DNA of 64,000 bases. Source: Zonotrichia leucophrys gambelii (Eukaryota > Chordata > Aves > Passeriformes > Passerellidae). Within the stretch, counting starts at the first letter, position 1. Each line of letters begins with the position of its first letter. A program made the position numbers and the translations under genes. Positions 37,508-48,783 of this stretch are shown in pieces. The stretch spans positions 61,227,585 to 61,291,584 of the forward strand of contig NC_088170.1 in assembly GCF_028769735.1 (NCBI RefSeq), read 5' to 3'. Under the pieces are notes generated by a model, which saw nothing but the letters and a program-made list of their open reading frames with translations, searched no databases and had not been told where the DNA came from.

Positions 37508-40500
37508 AATATTTTATACACACACATATCTACTTATATAGCATGAATTATCTCTACCATATATAACACTCCCATGGCTCCCACCAGCTTTCCAGAACCA
37601 CACAATTGCCACTGGTCCAAATCAGCTCTGCCAGCAGAGCCTCCCAGGGAAAACAGAACAGTCAGTGTGAGCCATAGTGGTTCTGTAGTTGATACAAAAA
37701 TCAAAAAACATGGAAGAGCAATCTCTGAGACTTTCAAAGGATCCTAAGGGGGTTAGGATTCAATTCAATAGTGGGTTGGAGTTACTTTGAAAATCACAGT
37801 CTCAGTCACTGAGGTGCTGCTGTGGGAACTCAGCACTGTGTTGTTGAGTAAAGGATCATTTTACCAGTCTTTTCACAACAGAATTATCCTGCACTGACAG
37901 TGATTAATAATCAAGAGCTAGTAATTAAGCTTGTATTTACAGAAAACACAGGGACAAAAATGATGACTAAGGAAATGGTGCTACAAATTGACCCTTCTCA
38001 CTTCAAAGAATGTGAAAGGTGCAGCAGACTTTGCACTCACTCCAAGATAAATATCTAATTACACTTATCTGCTCATCCTGAAAGCTGTAATGAGGAGGTT
38101 GCACACCTGTGAAGTGAGAGAACTAGCAACTACCCTTCTTGAGGGTTTCTATAGGAAAGAGTTAAATTTGCCTGATAGAAAAGTGAGAAAATGCTGTCTT
38201 TGCTTAACCTGTGAATCTTTCAGGGCTCAAGTTTTACTGAGAAACAGAGAATCACTCTGTAGAACACACCAATAAGACACACAGTCTGTTTTTTGGGCCA
38301 CTTCTAACATTTCTGCCAGACAAGGTAGATGCTCCTCCCAGACTATCACATTGGAGACATCCTTCTAATCCATTCCCACATGGGGTGACAGCTCCAGAAT
38401 GAGCCCACGGGAGCGGGTTTGCACTGTGTGGGACATTGCATCTTGGGATTGCAGTTGTCAGTGTGGTCCATGGCTTCTGTGGACCCATTGGCTCACACAA
38501 CCAAAAAAGAAATCACCATTGTGTGCTATAGCATGGACAGGCTGGAGAGGAAAAGGAAAAGAGACACACACAAGTACTCAACTCTCTCAACCCTCCATAA
38601 TTTCAGAACATTACAGGCGAGCATAATGCCAGTCTTCCTCAGCAGTGCAACAAGAACATACTGCATGTCAGATCCAGGGAAGTCTGTGGGGTGAAATCTT
38701 TGCATTTCTGGGGATCAAAATGCAAGTTCACAGTGCAGGTGTGAGACGTATTCACTTCATGTGTGTTGAGATAAACTGCTGCCAAATCTCTGGCAGGCTG
38801 TCCAAAGCAGTGGCAGGTATCTGTTTGAAGTTATGAATCATGGATTGTGCTGGGCAGCCTGCTCCATCTCAAGAGTAAGTAAACCATAGATCTGATAAGC
38901 TTTGTATTGCCTTTGTAAAACTTGAATCAGGCCCTGGGGTGTTTCCTTACATTAGTGTACTTAAAATTAATAAACCTAGATGTGGTGTACAGTTCAGAGA
39001 TTTGGGGGGCAAATCCTATGTTTGCCAAGAAATAGATACTATGTGAAATAAATATTTTATAAAATAAAATAAAATAAATAAAAGTTCAGAATTTGTGTCT
39101 CAAAGGACTAATGCATTTTAGCATTTATGCTGGAATGATTATTAGGCCTCCAATGTTTCATTTCCCTTGCCTTTGAGCAACATGATTAATTTAAATAGAC
39201 AAAGTACGAAATGGTAAATCACAATTCCTTTGAAGTTTAGAACTAAGTCTGCTGAATCAGTATTAAGCTGTTCCTGCATTTCAATTAACTCTTTGAGAAA
39301 CCACTGCTTCATGGAGACCTTCTGTAATTACTGATGTGAATGAATGGAATTCCAGAGGTGATGAAGACCTTTCAGTTAATTGATTTTGAGGCTCCAGCTA
39401 GACAAGCCATGAAAAAAAGGAGAACATAGCCCTGAAAGTGGTGATAAGTAGCTTAATCTTCAAGGCCTTTTGGTTTTATTTTTAAAAAGAAAGCATTGAA
39501 TAAGAATGTTTATTCTCAGAGTTCTTTTAAGGAGCAGCTTCTGTAGTTGAAACAAATGTGTTAGTAGTTAAAAATAAAATCAATGACCTCAGCAGCCTCC
39601 TCTAGATGCAATCCTAAACCAGTGCTGACCTGAGTCTTTTTATTTGCAGATTTTTAATTATATGAAGACAGCCTCTTCCTTATTCTACCATCAGTGAAAT
39701 GGAACAAAGCCACTAGCAACCTCTTTTCTATAGTGGATTAAGATATTTTTTTAATTCAGGAGACAACAATTTGGGCATGAGTTACAGTTATGAATGATCT
39801 TGCCAAGGAAGTACCAGAACATGTTTTATGGTGTGGCAAGAGCACTCATCTCCTTTCATGAAATCAAGGTTGGACAAGAGCAAGGTTCATCTCCTCTCCA
39901 GGTCATCTGAGTTTTATTGCTTCTAAATTTGTTGGCAGTGTACTGAAGCATTGGCTAATATACTAAAGCATGAATATTTATTTTTTTTTAATATCAGCTT
40001 CTCTCTTTCTTATTTCCATACCTTCCTGAAGTAAAAGGTGATAGAATTTCAAGAGAGCTCAAAGCATGAATTTTTAAAAATTCCTTGGGGGGTAGACAAC
40101 TTGGACTTTAAAACTTGGTTATTAAATTCTGAAATTTGCTTTATATACACCAAATCTTGTGTATGTGTGAGAGGTAGGAACTGCCACAAATCAGTAATTC
40201 CAAGCAAAAAGGATTTTTGGGAATATTATTCACACTCTGATAAATAAAACCATAATTGACAGGTTGCTCCTTCTGTGCTAGATATTGTAGTTGTACTATT
40301 GTAGATGGGATTGCTGAAACCACCAAATAAATTTATGCTGTGTGTTAACAACTTTGTGGCTTTGAGCCTCACCATGCTCCTTTATACTCCTGGCATGGTA
40401 TTTTTGCTGCTCAGGACATGGACAGCTGTCAGCATGGGTGGCTCTGAGGGTCTGATCAGCAACCCACACTCAGAGCCAACACAGCCCTGAGACTGTGTGT

Positions 40501-40732
40501 GTGCTCAGGGCTGTCCCCCACAGTGTCACACACATGGGGGGACATTTGGGCAGCTGAGCAGGGCCCCTGGTGGCAGCTTCAGCTGAATTCCTTTCCAGCC
40601 TCCCCTGAGCAGAGCAGCTCAGTGGCTCTGCCCTGTGCACATGTGGACAGCTGCCAGAACCCCATTGGTGCCTCTACATGCTCAAATCCAGACCTAGATC
40701 CCCCTTCCATCTCCATTTCCAGCATGAAACTG
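37508..40732. other. Gene-free stretch
   Basis: Several exon-like pieces of low value. An acceptor ending 37942 opens a frame with NTGTKMMTKEMVLQID but has no proper donor. An acceptor ending 39649 opens 15 codons and a stop (IFNYMKTASSLFYHQ, 39650-39697) without a nearby poly(A) signal. An AAAAT repeat is at 39059-39082. 40430-40732 is GC-richer without a CpG island or recognised repeat. Confidence 0.35.
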
Positions 40733-40738
40733 GACAGT
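40733..40738. repeat. Left target-site duplication (GACAGT)
   Basis: GACAGT left of the LTR pairs with GCCAGT at 41124-41129, five of six bases equal. Confidence 0.65.
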
Positions 40739-41123
40739 TGTGACGGTGTTCACAGGGGATTTTGGATTAGGGAAGAGACGAGGATCTGACTCCATGTTTC
40801 AGAAGGCTTGATTTATTATTTTATTATATATATTACATTAAAACTATACTAAAAGAATAGAGGAAAGGATTTCATCAGAAGGCTAGCTAAGAATAGAATA
40901 GGAAAGAATGATAACAAAGGCTCTGTCTTGGACTCTCTGTCTGAGCCAGCTGACTGTGATCGGCCATTAAATACAAACATCTAACATGAGACCAATCACA
41001 GATGCACCTGTTGCATTCCACAGCAGCAGATAATCAATGTTTACATTTTGTTCCTGAGGCCTCTCAGCTTCTCAGGAGGAAAAATCCTAAGGAAAGCATT
41101 TTTCATAAAAGATGTATACGACA
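40739..41123 (-). mobile_element. Solo LTR, family A, copy 2
   Basis: A 385-bp LTR, same orientation and family as 14340-14721: the + strand begins TGTGACGGTGTTCACAGGGG and ends GATGTATACGACA. It shares the blocks atctgactccatgtttcag, gcttgatttattat (reverse poly(A) signal at 40812-40817), aaaactatactaaaagaata and gaggcctctcagcttctcag. Flanks GACAGT and GCCAGT differ by one base, so the insertion is older than copy 1 or mutated since. It keeps the CCAAT pair (ctgtgatcggcc ... gaccaatcacag), now imperfect. A solo LTR with no internal sequence. Confidence 0.85.
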
Positions 41124-41770
41124 GCCAGTTTTAGCTTTATTGCTCTTTCTTACTCTTCTCCTCCTTCTGGCTGTCTCTGGAGTGGCATTGTGTTTTGGAG
41201 AAGAAATACTGGAATTGAGGAGATTTGGAGAAGAATTCCTGGAACTGGAATACAGGAACTTAGAATTCTGTTTTGGCCAAGCAATTAATTTATGAAAAAA
41301 AAAGTTATTTCAGATTTTTTCTAGCAGTTTTGGTGAAAAGCATAAAATACCATTACAAACTGCCTTGTAAGATGGTCAATAGCAACCTGCTTCTTAAAAA
41401 AATAAGATGAATCTATTAACAATGTGGTGAAAAGATAAAATTTGGGGTATTTTTTGAAACAAAGCTATGGTCTCATTTATTGTTTTAATTCATTATAATG
41501 AACTGTTTATTTTAGTTCTCGATGAATTAAAGTTGCTAACATTTTTACCAGAACAGTTTATCAAAATCAGTGATAAATAATGTTATTAGACTTAATATTC
41601 CAGCCTCATTTGCTTTTTACACAGAAATTCATAACAGCCAATAAAACACAGCTGTGTAATAATATTGTGCTAAAGCCATAAACACTGTATTTGTAAAGTT
41701 GGCATGCAATAAAAAAGGACAAAAACTATCTTCTAACAAAAGAAGACTGCAGCCAGATTTATTTCTTCCC
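41124..41770. other. AT-rich spacer
   Basis: 41500-41720 holds many TAAT/ATTA and AATAAA words and could be a conserved element or plain AT-rich DNA. The open frame 41002-41295 crosses the LTR border and is not a gene. Confidence 0.4.
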
Positions 41771-41774
41771 TGTG

Positions 41775-41943
41775 TGGAGGGAAAGAAGGAAAGGGGAAGT
41801 GAAGGAGTGAAGTGGCGAAGGAAGGAAGAGGAAGGAAGTGGAAGAAGGAAGGGGAAGGAAGGAAGGAAGGAAGGAAGGAAGGAAGGAAGGAAGGAAGGAA
41901 GGAAGGAAGGAAGGAAGGAAGGAAGGAAGGAAGGAAGGAAGGA
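41775..41943. repeat. GGAA microsatellite
   Basis: An impure purine tract from about 41775 becomes a pure (GGAA)n run from 41853 to 41943, about 22 units. It creates long Lys/Glu/Gly/Arg frames on + and Pro/Ser/Phe/Leu frames on -, which are artefacts. GGAA is the core of ETS-factor sites, and tandem GGAA can act as an enhancer in other species; no such role is shown here. Confidence 0.97.
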
Positions 41944-41949
41944 GTAATC

Positions 41950-44900
41950 TATACAAATCTAAAATCTGTAAATTACTGTGAAGAAATGAAAGTATATATT
42001 TTAAGCCTAAAAATGAAAACTATCTAATTTTTGTGTGTGATTTTTTATTTCAATATCCTGATGTTTTTCAGCTTCTACTTGTTTGGATACCAGCTAATTG
42101 CAGTTGCATTAAATATCTCATACCATGGTCAGATTTGGTTGTTTGTTGTGTAGTCTATTAAATAACTGGAGAAAGTCCATATGATGCAGGTTAATTTAAT
42201 TATCACTATCCAGTCAGAGGTTTCCCCATGAAGAAAGGACCATGAGGAAATATGAAGCATAAATTCCAATTCTTTTCCAATCTCCCTGCCCCGTTTCCCT
42301 CCTGGGTTCACAGAGCACAGCCTGATGTACCCATCTGTTTCCAACTAAGTGTTTCATGCTCTGTCTTTTATAGAGGCTTTCTGCTACAAGCCCAGTAACA
42401 TCCTAAAGCTCTGACTCAAACCAGACTTGTGCTGCTCTCCCATGAAAACACAAATTCCAAACAGAGAAGGAAATTTCCTCTGCCTCTTTCAGAGCTGGCT
42501 GGTGCTCAGAGATACCCAAACACCACTAACAGCACATTAAATTTGTCTGTATTAGCAAATACTGGTCCACTGACCTTGATATCACCCGTGAGCAGAGGCC
42601 ATGCAGCCACAGCATTTTACATGTGAATCTGAGTGCTGCAAAAGGTGGCATTAAAGGCAGGCAGGAGGTGAGCACTCCTCATTCCTTCTGGAAACAAGCT
42701 GCAGCCACAGTGCCCAGAGGCCCAGCACACTCATTTCAGCTGGGCCCAGACAGAAACACACAGAGACATCAGTTCTCATTAGCTCTGCCACAAACAGAGC
42801 AATGGAGGCTGCTGGGAAAACTCAATCAAGGAGATGCATGAAAACAACCATAAACTATGTAATGTTTCTAATGTCTTCCAAATCTCATTAATATATTTCA
42901 AATGGCATAGAGTGGTTTGAGTTTATATGTGATTTGATTTCTTATGATCAGTGACAACATAAGCAATCCCCAAACTTGAGTGGCTGAGATTTCCCCTGGA
43001 ATTACAAATTCACTTTTCTCTAGAATTGTCTTTTCAGCAATTTCAGCTGCCTGGTTATCATACTTTTATAAAGTCTATATAGTCATGTTTTTTTACTGAC
43101 TTGTTTAATTGTTTATAAGTAGAATGCAGTTTCAAACTGAATTTATTGGGCTGACTGAAAGCTGCACAACTTTCAGGTGTGTATGGAGCCTTCCCAGTTT
43201 CCATTTTACCATTTTCATTGCCAGAGGCCACTTTGCTGCCTATTTAGTTTGGTGTCTTTATAAAATAATGCCATCAATATATTCAGACTGGAATGAGAAG
43301 GCACACCTTGACCTTCTTTTTGCCAGTACCTCTGGGCTGTTGTTATTATGTTAAAGATCTATAGGTCAATAAAAAAGCTTATTAAGGTGAGGTTACTAAA
43401 TGAAAACAAGACAGACAGTGGGGTCAGTTGCCATGTGCAGCTCAAAGCAATATAAATATGGACTTCTCTCCTTACTACCCTCTTTTTTAGAAGTGATTTT
43501 AGTGCTTTTCATTTCAGCCCCAGTTAAATGGGTTGTGTGAAATATACTCAACTTATTTCAGGTGTACAGAATCAAAACAGCTCAATCTTACTAAATAGCT
43601 CCTCTGCTGGTAGAAATTATTGATTCTGCTGATACAATAAAGCATGAATTCTCAGAAATTATTGTGAAATTTCTTACTTTTTTTTTTCCTTAATCCTTTT
43701 GTCTTTGAAGGTAGGTGCAGATTTATACTATTTCCCTACCAAAAACCCATCAACAAAGCAACCTCCCAAAACCACCAGAAGAACAGAAGGAAAAAACCCT
43801 CTGAAAAAATCAAAATCCTTGAAAAAGGGAAGCAGTCAGCATTGACATGATTTTCACTCATTTTGGCCTGCTCTAGTTAAAGCACACTGTAGCACAGTGT
43901 AGCATTCTGAGCTGAAATAAATGACCTGCCTGAAGTTCACATTTCTCTGTTCATTTCAGTGCAATTTAAGCAGACCATCTGACCTAGATAAACTGTATAG
44001 GTTCATTGCATAACATAGGTATGATGAAAGAACAGGTTCCTGAGAATATTTTTCATTATTACATCAAGAGAGTAAAGTGGCCAGGACTAAGAAAAATAAT
44101 GTTCCAAAGAGCATAGGAAAAGAGCAAATAGGGAGAAAAGAGCTAATAAAGTGGATGGCAACAGGTCACATATTAAAACTTCAAAAGAGCTGGTCACAAG
44201 GGAAATTAAGAGAAACATTTCAGAGAGCATATGATTAAGATGTGCATAGAAGTGCTGCAGTCAGCAGTGGAAGCTGTGCTCTTGCTTCTCCTCTGACTTA
44301 CATCACCCTCATTTCAACAGCTAGAGTGTCATCAGAAAAAAAATAAAAATGTGACTGCAGTGGGCTACTCTTATTCTGAAATTACCAGAAATTAAGGAGC
44401 CTGGACTCAAAGCTCCCATTTGTATTGCAGTGACTTAACCAACATTACTGTTTGAAATATGGATTTGAACTGCTATTGGTGATTCCTCTGTTCCTCTGCT
44501 CAAGGGAGAAATTTCCATCCATAGTGGTGACTGCAAGTTCAGGTACTTCCTCCAGCTGATCCCATAAATGATTGTGGGGTGGGACAATATAACATTTATA
44601 TAGTCAATGGCAAATAAGACCTGAGGAAAATCCCTGGAGGAGAATAAATAACTTCCCCCAGAAGAATCCTCTGAAAACTCAGGGCAACAGAAGAAAAAGG
44701 CTGCAAATCTGCCCTTGCAGGATGCAATTTATCCCAGGAAGGACAAAATCAGTGGTAGCACTAGTTCTTTTGCTCAGTCCTCTAATACCTAAAAGTTTTC
44801 CATTGTAGATTTTTTTATTCCTCTATTTTTAAAACAATATCCTTACATTATATCCAGTCAAACTTCAGAACTAATCATGCCCTGGCATCAGGCTTATGCT

Positions 44901-45199
44901 TCCCTAGAGAGCATCACTTTGGCCTCCCAAAATTAAACCCCAATGAACACAAAAAAAAAATCTCCAAGTATTTATATTTACTCTCATATTCAGGTGCTTC
45001 AATCTAGTCAACTACTTTCAACTCCTGAGGCACCAAAAAAAGGGAGACACCAAATAATAAACTCCATATTGCATTTTTTGCTCCAAAGTAATAGCAAAGG
45101 CAGTTTTACTCACTGCTCTGAATTGGCAAAGATTCCCATGAAGTTATCTTATTTTCTTCTCCTTTATCCTCTTTTTTTCCTCCCTCTCCCTCCCTGCAG
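41950..45199. other. Gene-free AT-rich stretch
   Basis: Only short ORFs with no splice context. 42430-42830 is slightly GC-richer. T-tract at 43679-43688. No repeat family recognised. Confidence 0.45.
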
Positions 45200-45366
45200 C
45201 CAAGTCACTGATCTGCTTTCTGAGGTTCTCCTGGCAGAAGCTTACCCATCTGTTCAGCAATGTCTCTTTGTAATGATGCTGGCATTATTTTTCTCTGCGT
45301 TTTGTTTTAATGGTGCTCATCAGAAATGTGCAATCTTTGAATTGCAGCTGACTTCTCACCAGAATG
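45200..45366 (+). other. Exon-like block, possibly a non-coding transcript
   Basis: A long polypyrimidine tract and acceptor (tttcctccctctccctccctgcag, ending 45199) is followed by 167 bases and a donor AATG/gtaagt at 45367. One frame is open (QVTDLLSEVLLAEAYPSVQQ, then a hydrophobic Phe/Leu-rich part), but its composition is unconvincing. It leaves one base over and does not match the entry phase of the next block at 45645, so a coding join fails. A long non-coding RNA exon is the better reading if it is transcribed at all. Confidence 0.25.
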
Positions 45367-45644
45367 GTAAGTTGTTTGAGTGAAGCACTGGAAGGCACAG
45401 ACCTTTAATTTAACTTTAACAAGCATTTCAGAGATGGGCAGAGATGGGCAGTGGGAAAGCAGACCTCAGTCACCTCCAAGCTGACAGCTTTTTTTACTTC
45501 CATATGCCTTAAGCATGAAAGGTTTACTTCAAAATACTTCTAAAAATAGAGAGAGGGAGCTGCTGAAGTCAATTAAATCAGGTTATTCAACATGTTGTAA
45601 TGGACTGACAGTAATTTTTTAAAGCAAAATTCTCTTTATCTCAG

Positions 45645-45694
45645 TGCTGATCAGAGCAGCCTCTTTCAAAGGAACAGGGCATTAAATACAGCAG
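45645..45694 (+). other. Exon-like block, possible partner of 45200-45366
   Basis: Acceptor ttctctttatctcag ends at 45644 and donor GCAG/gtgagt follows at 45695, giving 50 bases with one open frame (ADQSSLFQRNRALNTA). It lies 278 bases after the previous block with compatible splice-site order but incompatible coding phase. Confidence 0.2.
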
Positions 45695-45699
45695 GTGAG

Positions 45700-48289
45700 T
45701 ATAAACAACCTTGCCCTCCCTTCGACCTGTAAAAGGTACATTTTACTTTCTAAGAAGGCTCAGGAATTCGTAGACTTGTGGGACATATTTTCCTCCCACT
45801 ATAATAATATAAATCAGAGGAATTCCATTTTAACCAATTTTCTGTGATTTTCTGTGAGCCTGCATAAGTGGAACATCACAAGGTCTGCACCTTTTTCATC
45901 TTTTCTATTTTGAAGCTCATCATTTTAATCAAAAATTAGTGACTAGCAGCTAATAATACTTCATATATTTAGCATATGCTATTCTATAACTCTTTCCACA
46001 AATGCTGCATCACCCTTGAGGAGAAATTTAAATGCATACTTAACAGATAAGGAGAGAGCTATAGGTTAGCTGGGTGAGAAATATCTAAACTCAGAGGGCT
46101 TGCACTGCTCTCTAGTGGCAAAAGCAGGAAGTCTTATACACTGCAGCCCATAACCACACATAGTCTAAAATATAGGATTTTTTTATGTGTTGCTCCTTTT
46201 TTTTTAATAGAGGAAAGCAAGGTCAGTGCCCTACGAGTGTTTCTGATGTCAGCTCTCAACAGCCAGTGTTTTTAATTGGCAGTAGGGTCTGCATTTTTAC
46301 TATATTTATGATTCTGTGAAAAGTGACTGCAGCATTTTTAATGCTAAAATGTTTTAATAAAATATGAAAAACATTTATATATTTAGAAGTAAATATTCTT
46401 GATGGAAGATAAACCAAAATATCTAAACCAAGACACTACTTTACATCTTCTGAAAACTGATTGAAGTAAGTCCTGTCAAATCAACTCAGTCCAATTTTGT
46501 ATGCTTATGGGTCAATTAAATATTTTCCCATTTCTGCAATGGTTCTAATGATAAATTTTGAGAACACTTAGGAGACTTACTTGTAAAAGGATAAATTAAG
46601 TTGTTTTCGGGGCCCAAAATGTCTAAAGAAATTTTTCATTTCCTAATTCAACCCAAAATCTAAGGAACAGTGTTTATTTCCAGCTCTCCAGCACCCAGTG
46701 TGTTGATTCATCATTCTCTGCTTTATGAGGGGGATTTTTGCCAGCAGGAACAGCAAAATGGACCCTGGGTTTGTATTGCAGCCTATTCATCCTGCTGCCT
46801 GTAATGAGAAACCATATTACTTATCTGATGCCCATGGCTGCAAATATCAGTTGAAGGTGCTATGAAGTTAATCTCCCCAATGTCTCTGAAAAAAGCTCTC
46901 AGGATCTGATAATGGTTGGTATTTGATTAATAGCATTGGCAGTTTGCAAAATTCATTTTATTATATGGCTTATGAAAGATAAATCCTACATAGTGTGAGC
47001 CATGGACAACAAGCCCCATGTTGAGAGCCAGTTAAAATGAACTTATATATGTCTTTTTACATTTGGTCCTGAATAAAGCTGTACCTGGAGGGAAGTTATT
47101 AAGGGAGGGTCACTGGATGGGAACTCCTATTTCATTTTATAGACAATGGAGAGAAATTTATGCTTCCCAGAAGGATGGTAGAGGCAGAAATTTGTCTGAC
47201 CTCCTTCAAATAATTCCTCTGGGCTGAGATGAATAACAGCCAGAAATGTCCATTTCTTTGCATTGGTTATAGAGGGACTAGAAAAGCCAGCTTGGAGATT
47301 CGTTTGCCCAGAGGAAACTTGCTGAGGTCCTCAGGACTGAGAAAATTGACCAGTCATGGTTCAGACCTTGGACACTGAGCAAAGATCCTCACTCAGGTGG
47401 GATGCACATCCACTACAGCTGGCCATACAAAGGCAGAATGCAAAAAGTGCTGCAAGAGAGATGCTCTCTAGGTGGCAGGTCTGCTCTGATGATTCACTCT
47501 TCTGATTTGGTCATGAGAAAGTGCAAGTCATGCTCCAGCTCACTGGGTATCATTTATGGGATATACCTGCATGTTATCCAAAGAAAGAGGCAGTTTATTA
47601 AGTTTTATAAGCAGGAATCTCCATGAATGTACTACATTAGCTTAAAAAACAGCACAAAGACCTGTTTTAAATATACTTTAACTCTTTTTTGTCCTTGAAA
47701 CAGCCATTCACCAAACAAGTTATAAAGATTTCAAAGAAAAAAATGTACTAACACATTAACGCAGAAAAATAGTCCTGTAGGGAGGAATATTTCAACTGTT
47801 TCATAAATCCATAAATTAGCTGTATATTCTGGATTTGTTCCCCATGTTTTTTCTTCAGTCAATGGGAAGGGATAAGCACTTTAAAGATAACCAGCATTAG
47901 TAGATACATTTTGATAAGGAATCTTAAAACCTCTTTTTGGAGATGCCCATCTCTCTCCTTTACCTACAAAGAGCCAACATAGGTTGTTATCCTTGTACTT
48001 CCATGAGCAAACTACAAGAGATGCTCCAGCCTTTATCTTTGCCTCTTCACTTTCCTCTCTCCCCTCTAGCTCATGTTTTTGGGCCATATGAGAACCTTCT
48101 AGGGCCATAACTGTCAAAAAAAAAAAAAAAAAGATAATTTTAACCTGAACCCTTTCTGTAAACAACATTCCTGTGGCCAGTTCCTGCCAGCACCAGAGGT
48201 GGAAAGCACACAGGCAGGAAGGAGTAACCAATTCCAGGGAAACTGCTCAGACCTTAATGCTCAGCAGATATGGCAGCAAAGTGGGATCC
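45700..48289. other. Gene-free AT-rich stretch
   Basis: No gene. A T-tract lies at 46198-46206 and an 18-A tract at 48116-48133. 46230-46400 is rich in TAAT/AATAAA words. Confidence 0.45.
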
Positions 48290-48783
48290 TGTGATGACCA
48301 CAGGGAATTTACCTGAAGTCCTCAAGGATTCCTTATCACAAACTGATTAGCACAAGTGTGTGGTGTTTTCTGACTCCCCCATGGCAGGAAGGAAATGATG
48401 AATCTGACTCCATGTTCTTAGAAGGCTAATTTATTATTTTATGTTACTATATTATATTAAAGAATGCTATATTAAACTATAATAAAGAATAGAGAACGGA
48501 TGCAGACAGAAGGCTGCATAATGAAATAATGAATAACCCATTAATAATAATAATGAAAAACCCATGACTCACTCTTCAGAGTCCGACACAGCCTGACAGT
48601 GATTGGTCATTAAGTCAAAACAATTCCCATGTTGGATAAACAATCTCCAACCACATTCCAAAGCAGCAAAACACAGGAGAAGCAAATGAGATAATATTGT
48701 TTTCCCTTTTCTCTGAGGTTTCTCAGCTTCCCAGGAGAAGAATCCTGGGCAAAGAGGATTTTTCAGAAAATATGACGGTAACA
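48290..48783 (-). mobile_element. Diverged member of LTR family A
   Basis: The + strand begins TGTGATGACCACAGGG and ends near ATATGACGGTAACA, and shares the ordered blocks gaatctgactccatgtt, gaaggctaatttattatttt (reverse poly(A) signal at 48430-48435), tgattggtcatt, tctgaggtttctcagcttcc and ggatttttcagaaaat with copies at 14340 and 40739. It is about 494 bases, over 100 longer, with extra AT-rich sequence and a different front section. It is therefore an older or separate subfamily. No target duplication is evident, so borders are less certain. Confidence 0.65.

Noticed and set aside
37943..38057. Exon-like frame with MTKEMVLQID
   Set aside because: Good acceptor but no consensus donor; the frame runs into a stop after the possible weak donor.
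41699..41956. Lys/Gly/Glu-rich and Pro/Ser/Phe-rich frames on both strands
   Set aside because: They are translations of the GGAA microsatellite.
44943..45383. 146-codon + strand ORF
   Set aside because: It runs across the polypyrimidine tract and acceptor at 45199, so its first half is intron-like; the second half is listed as an exon-like block.
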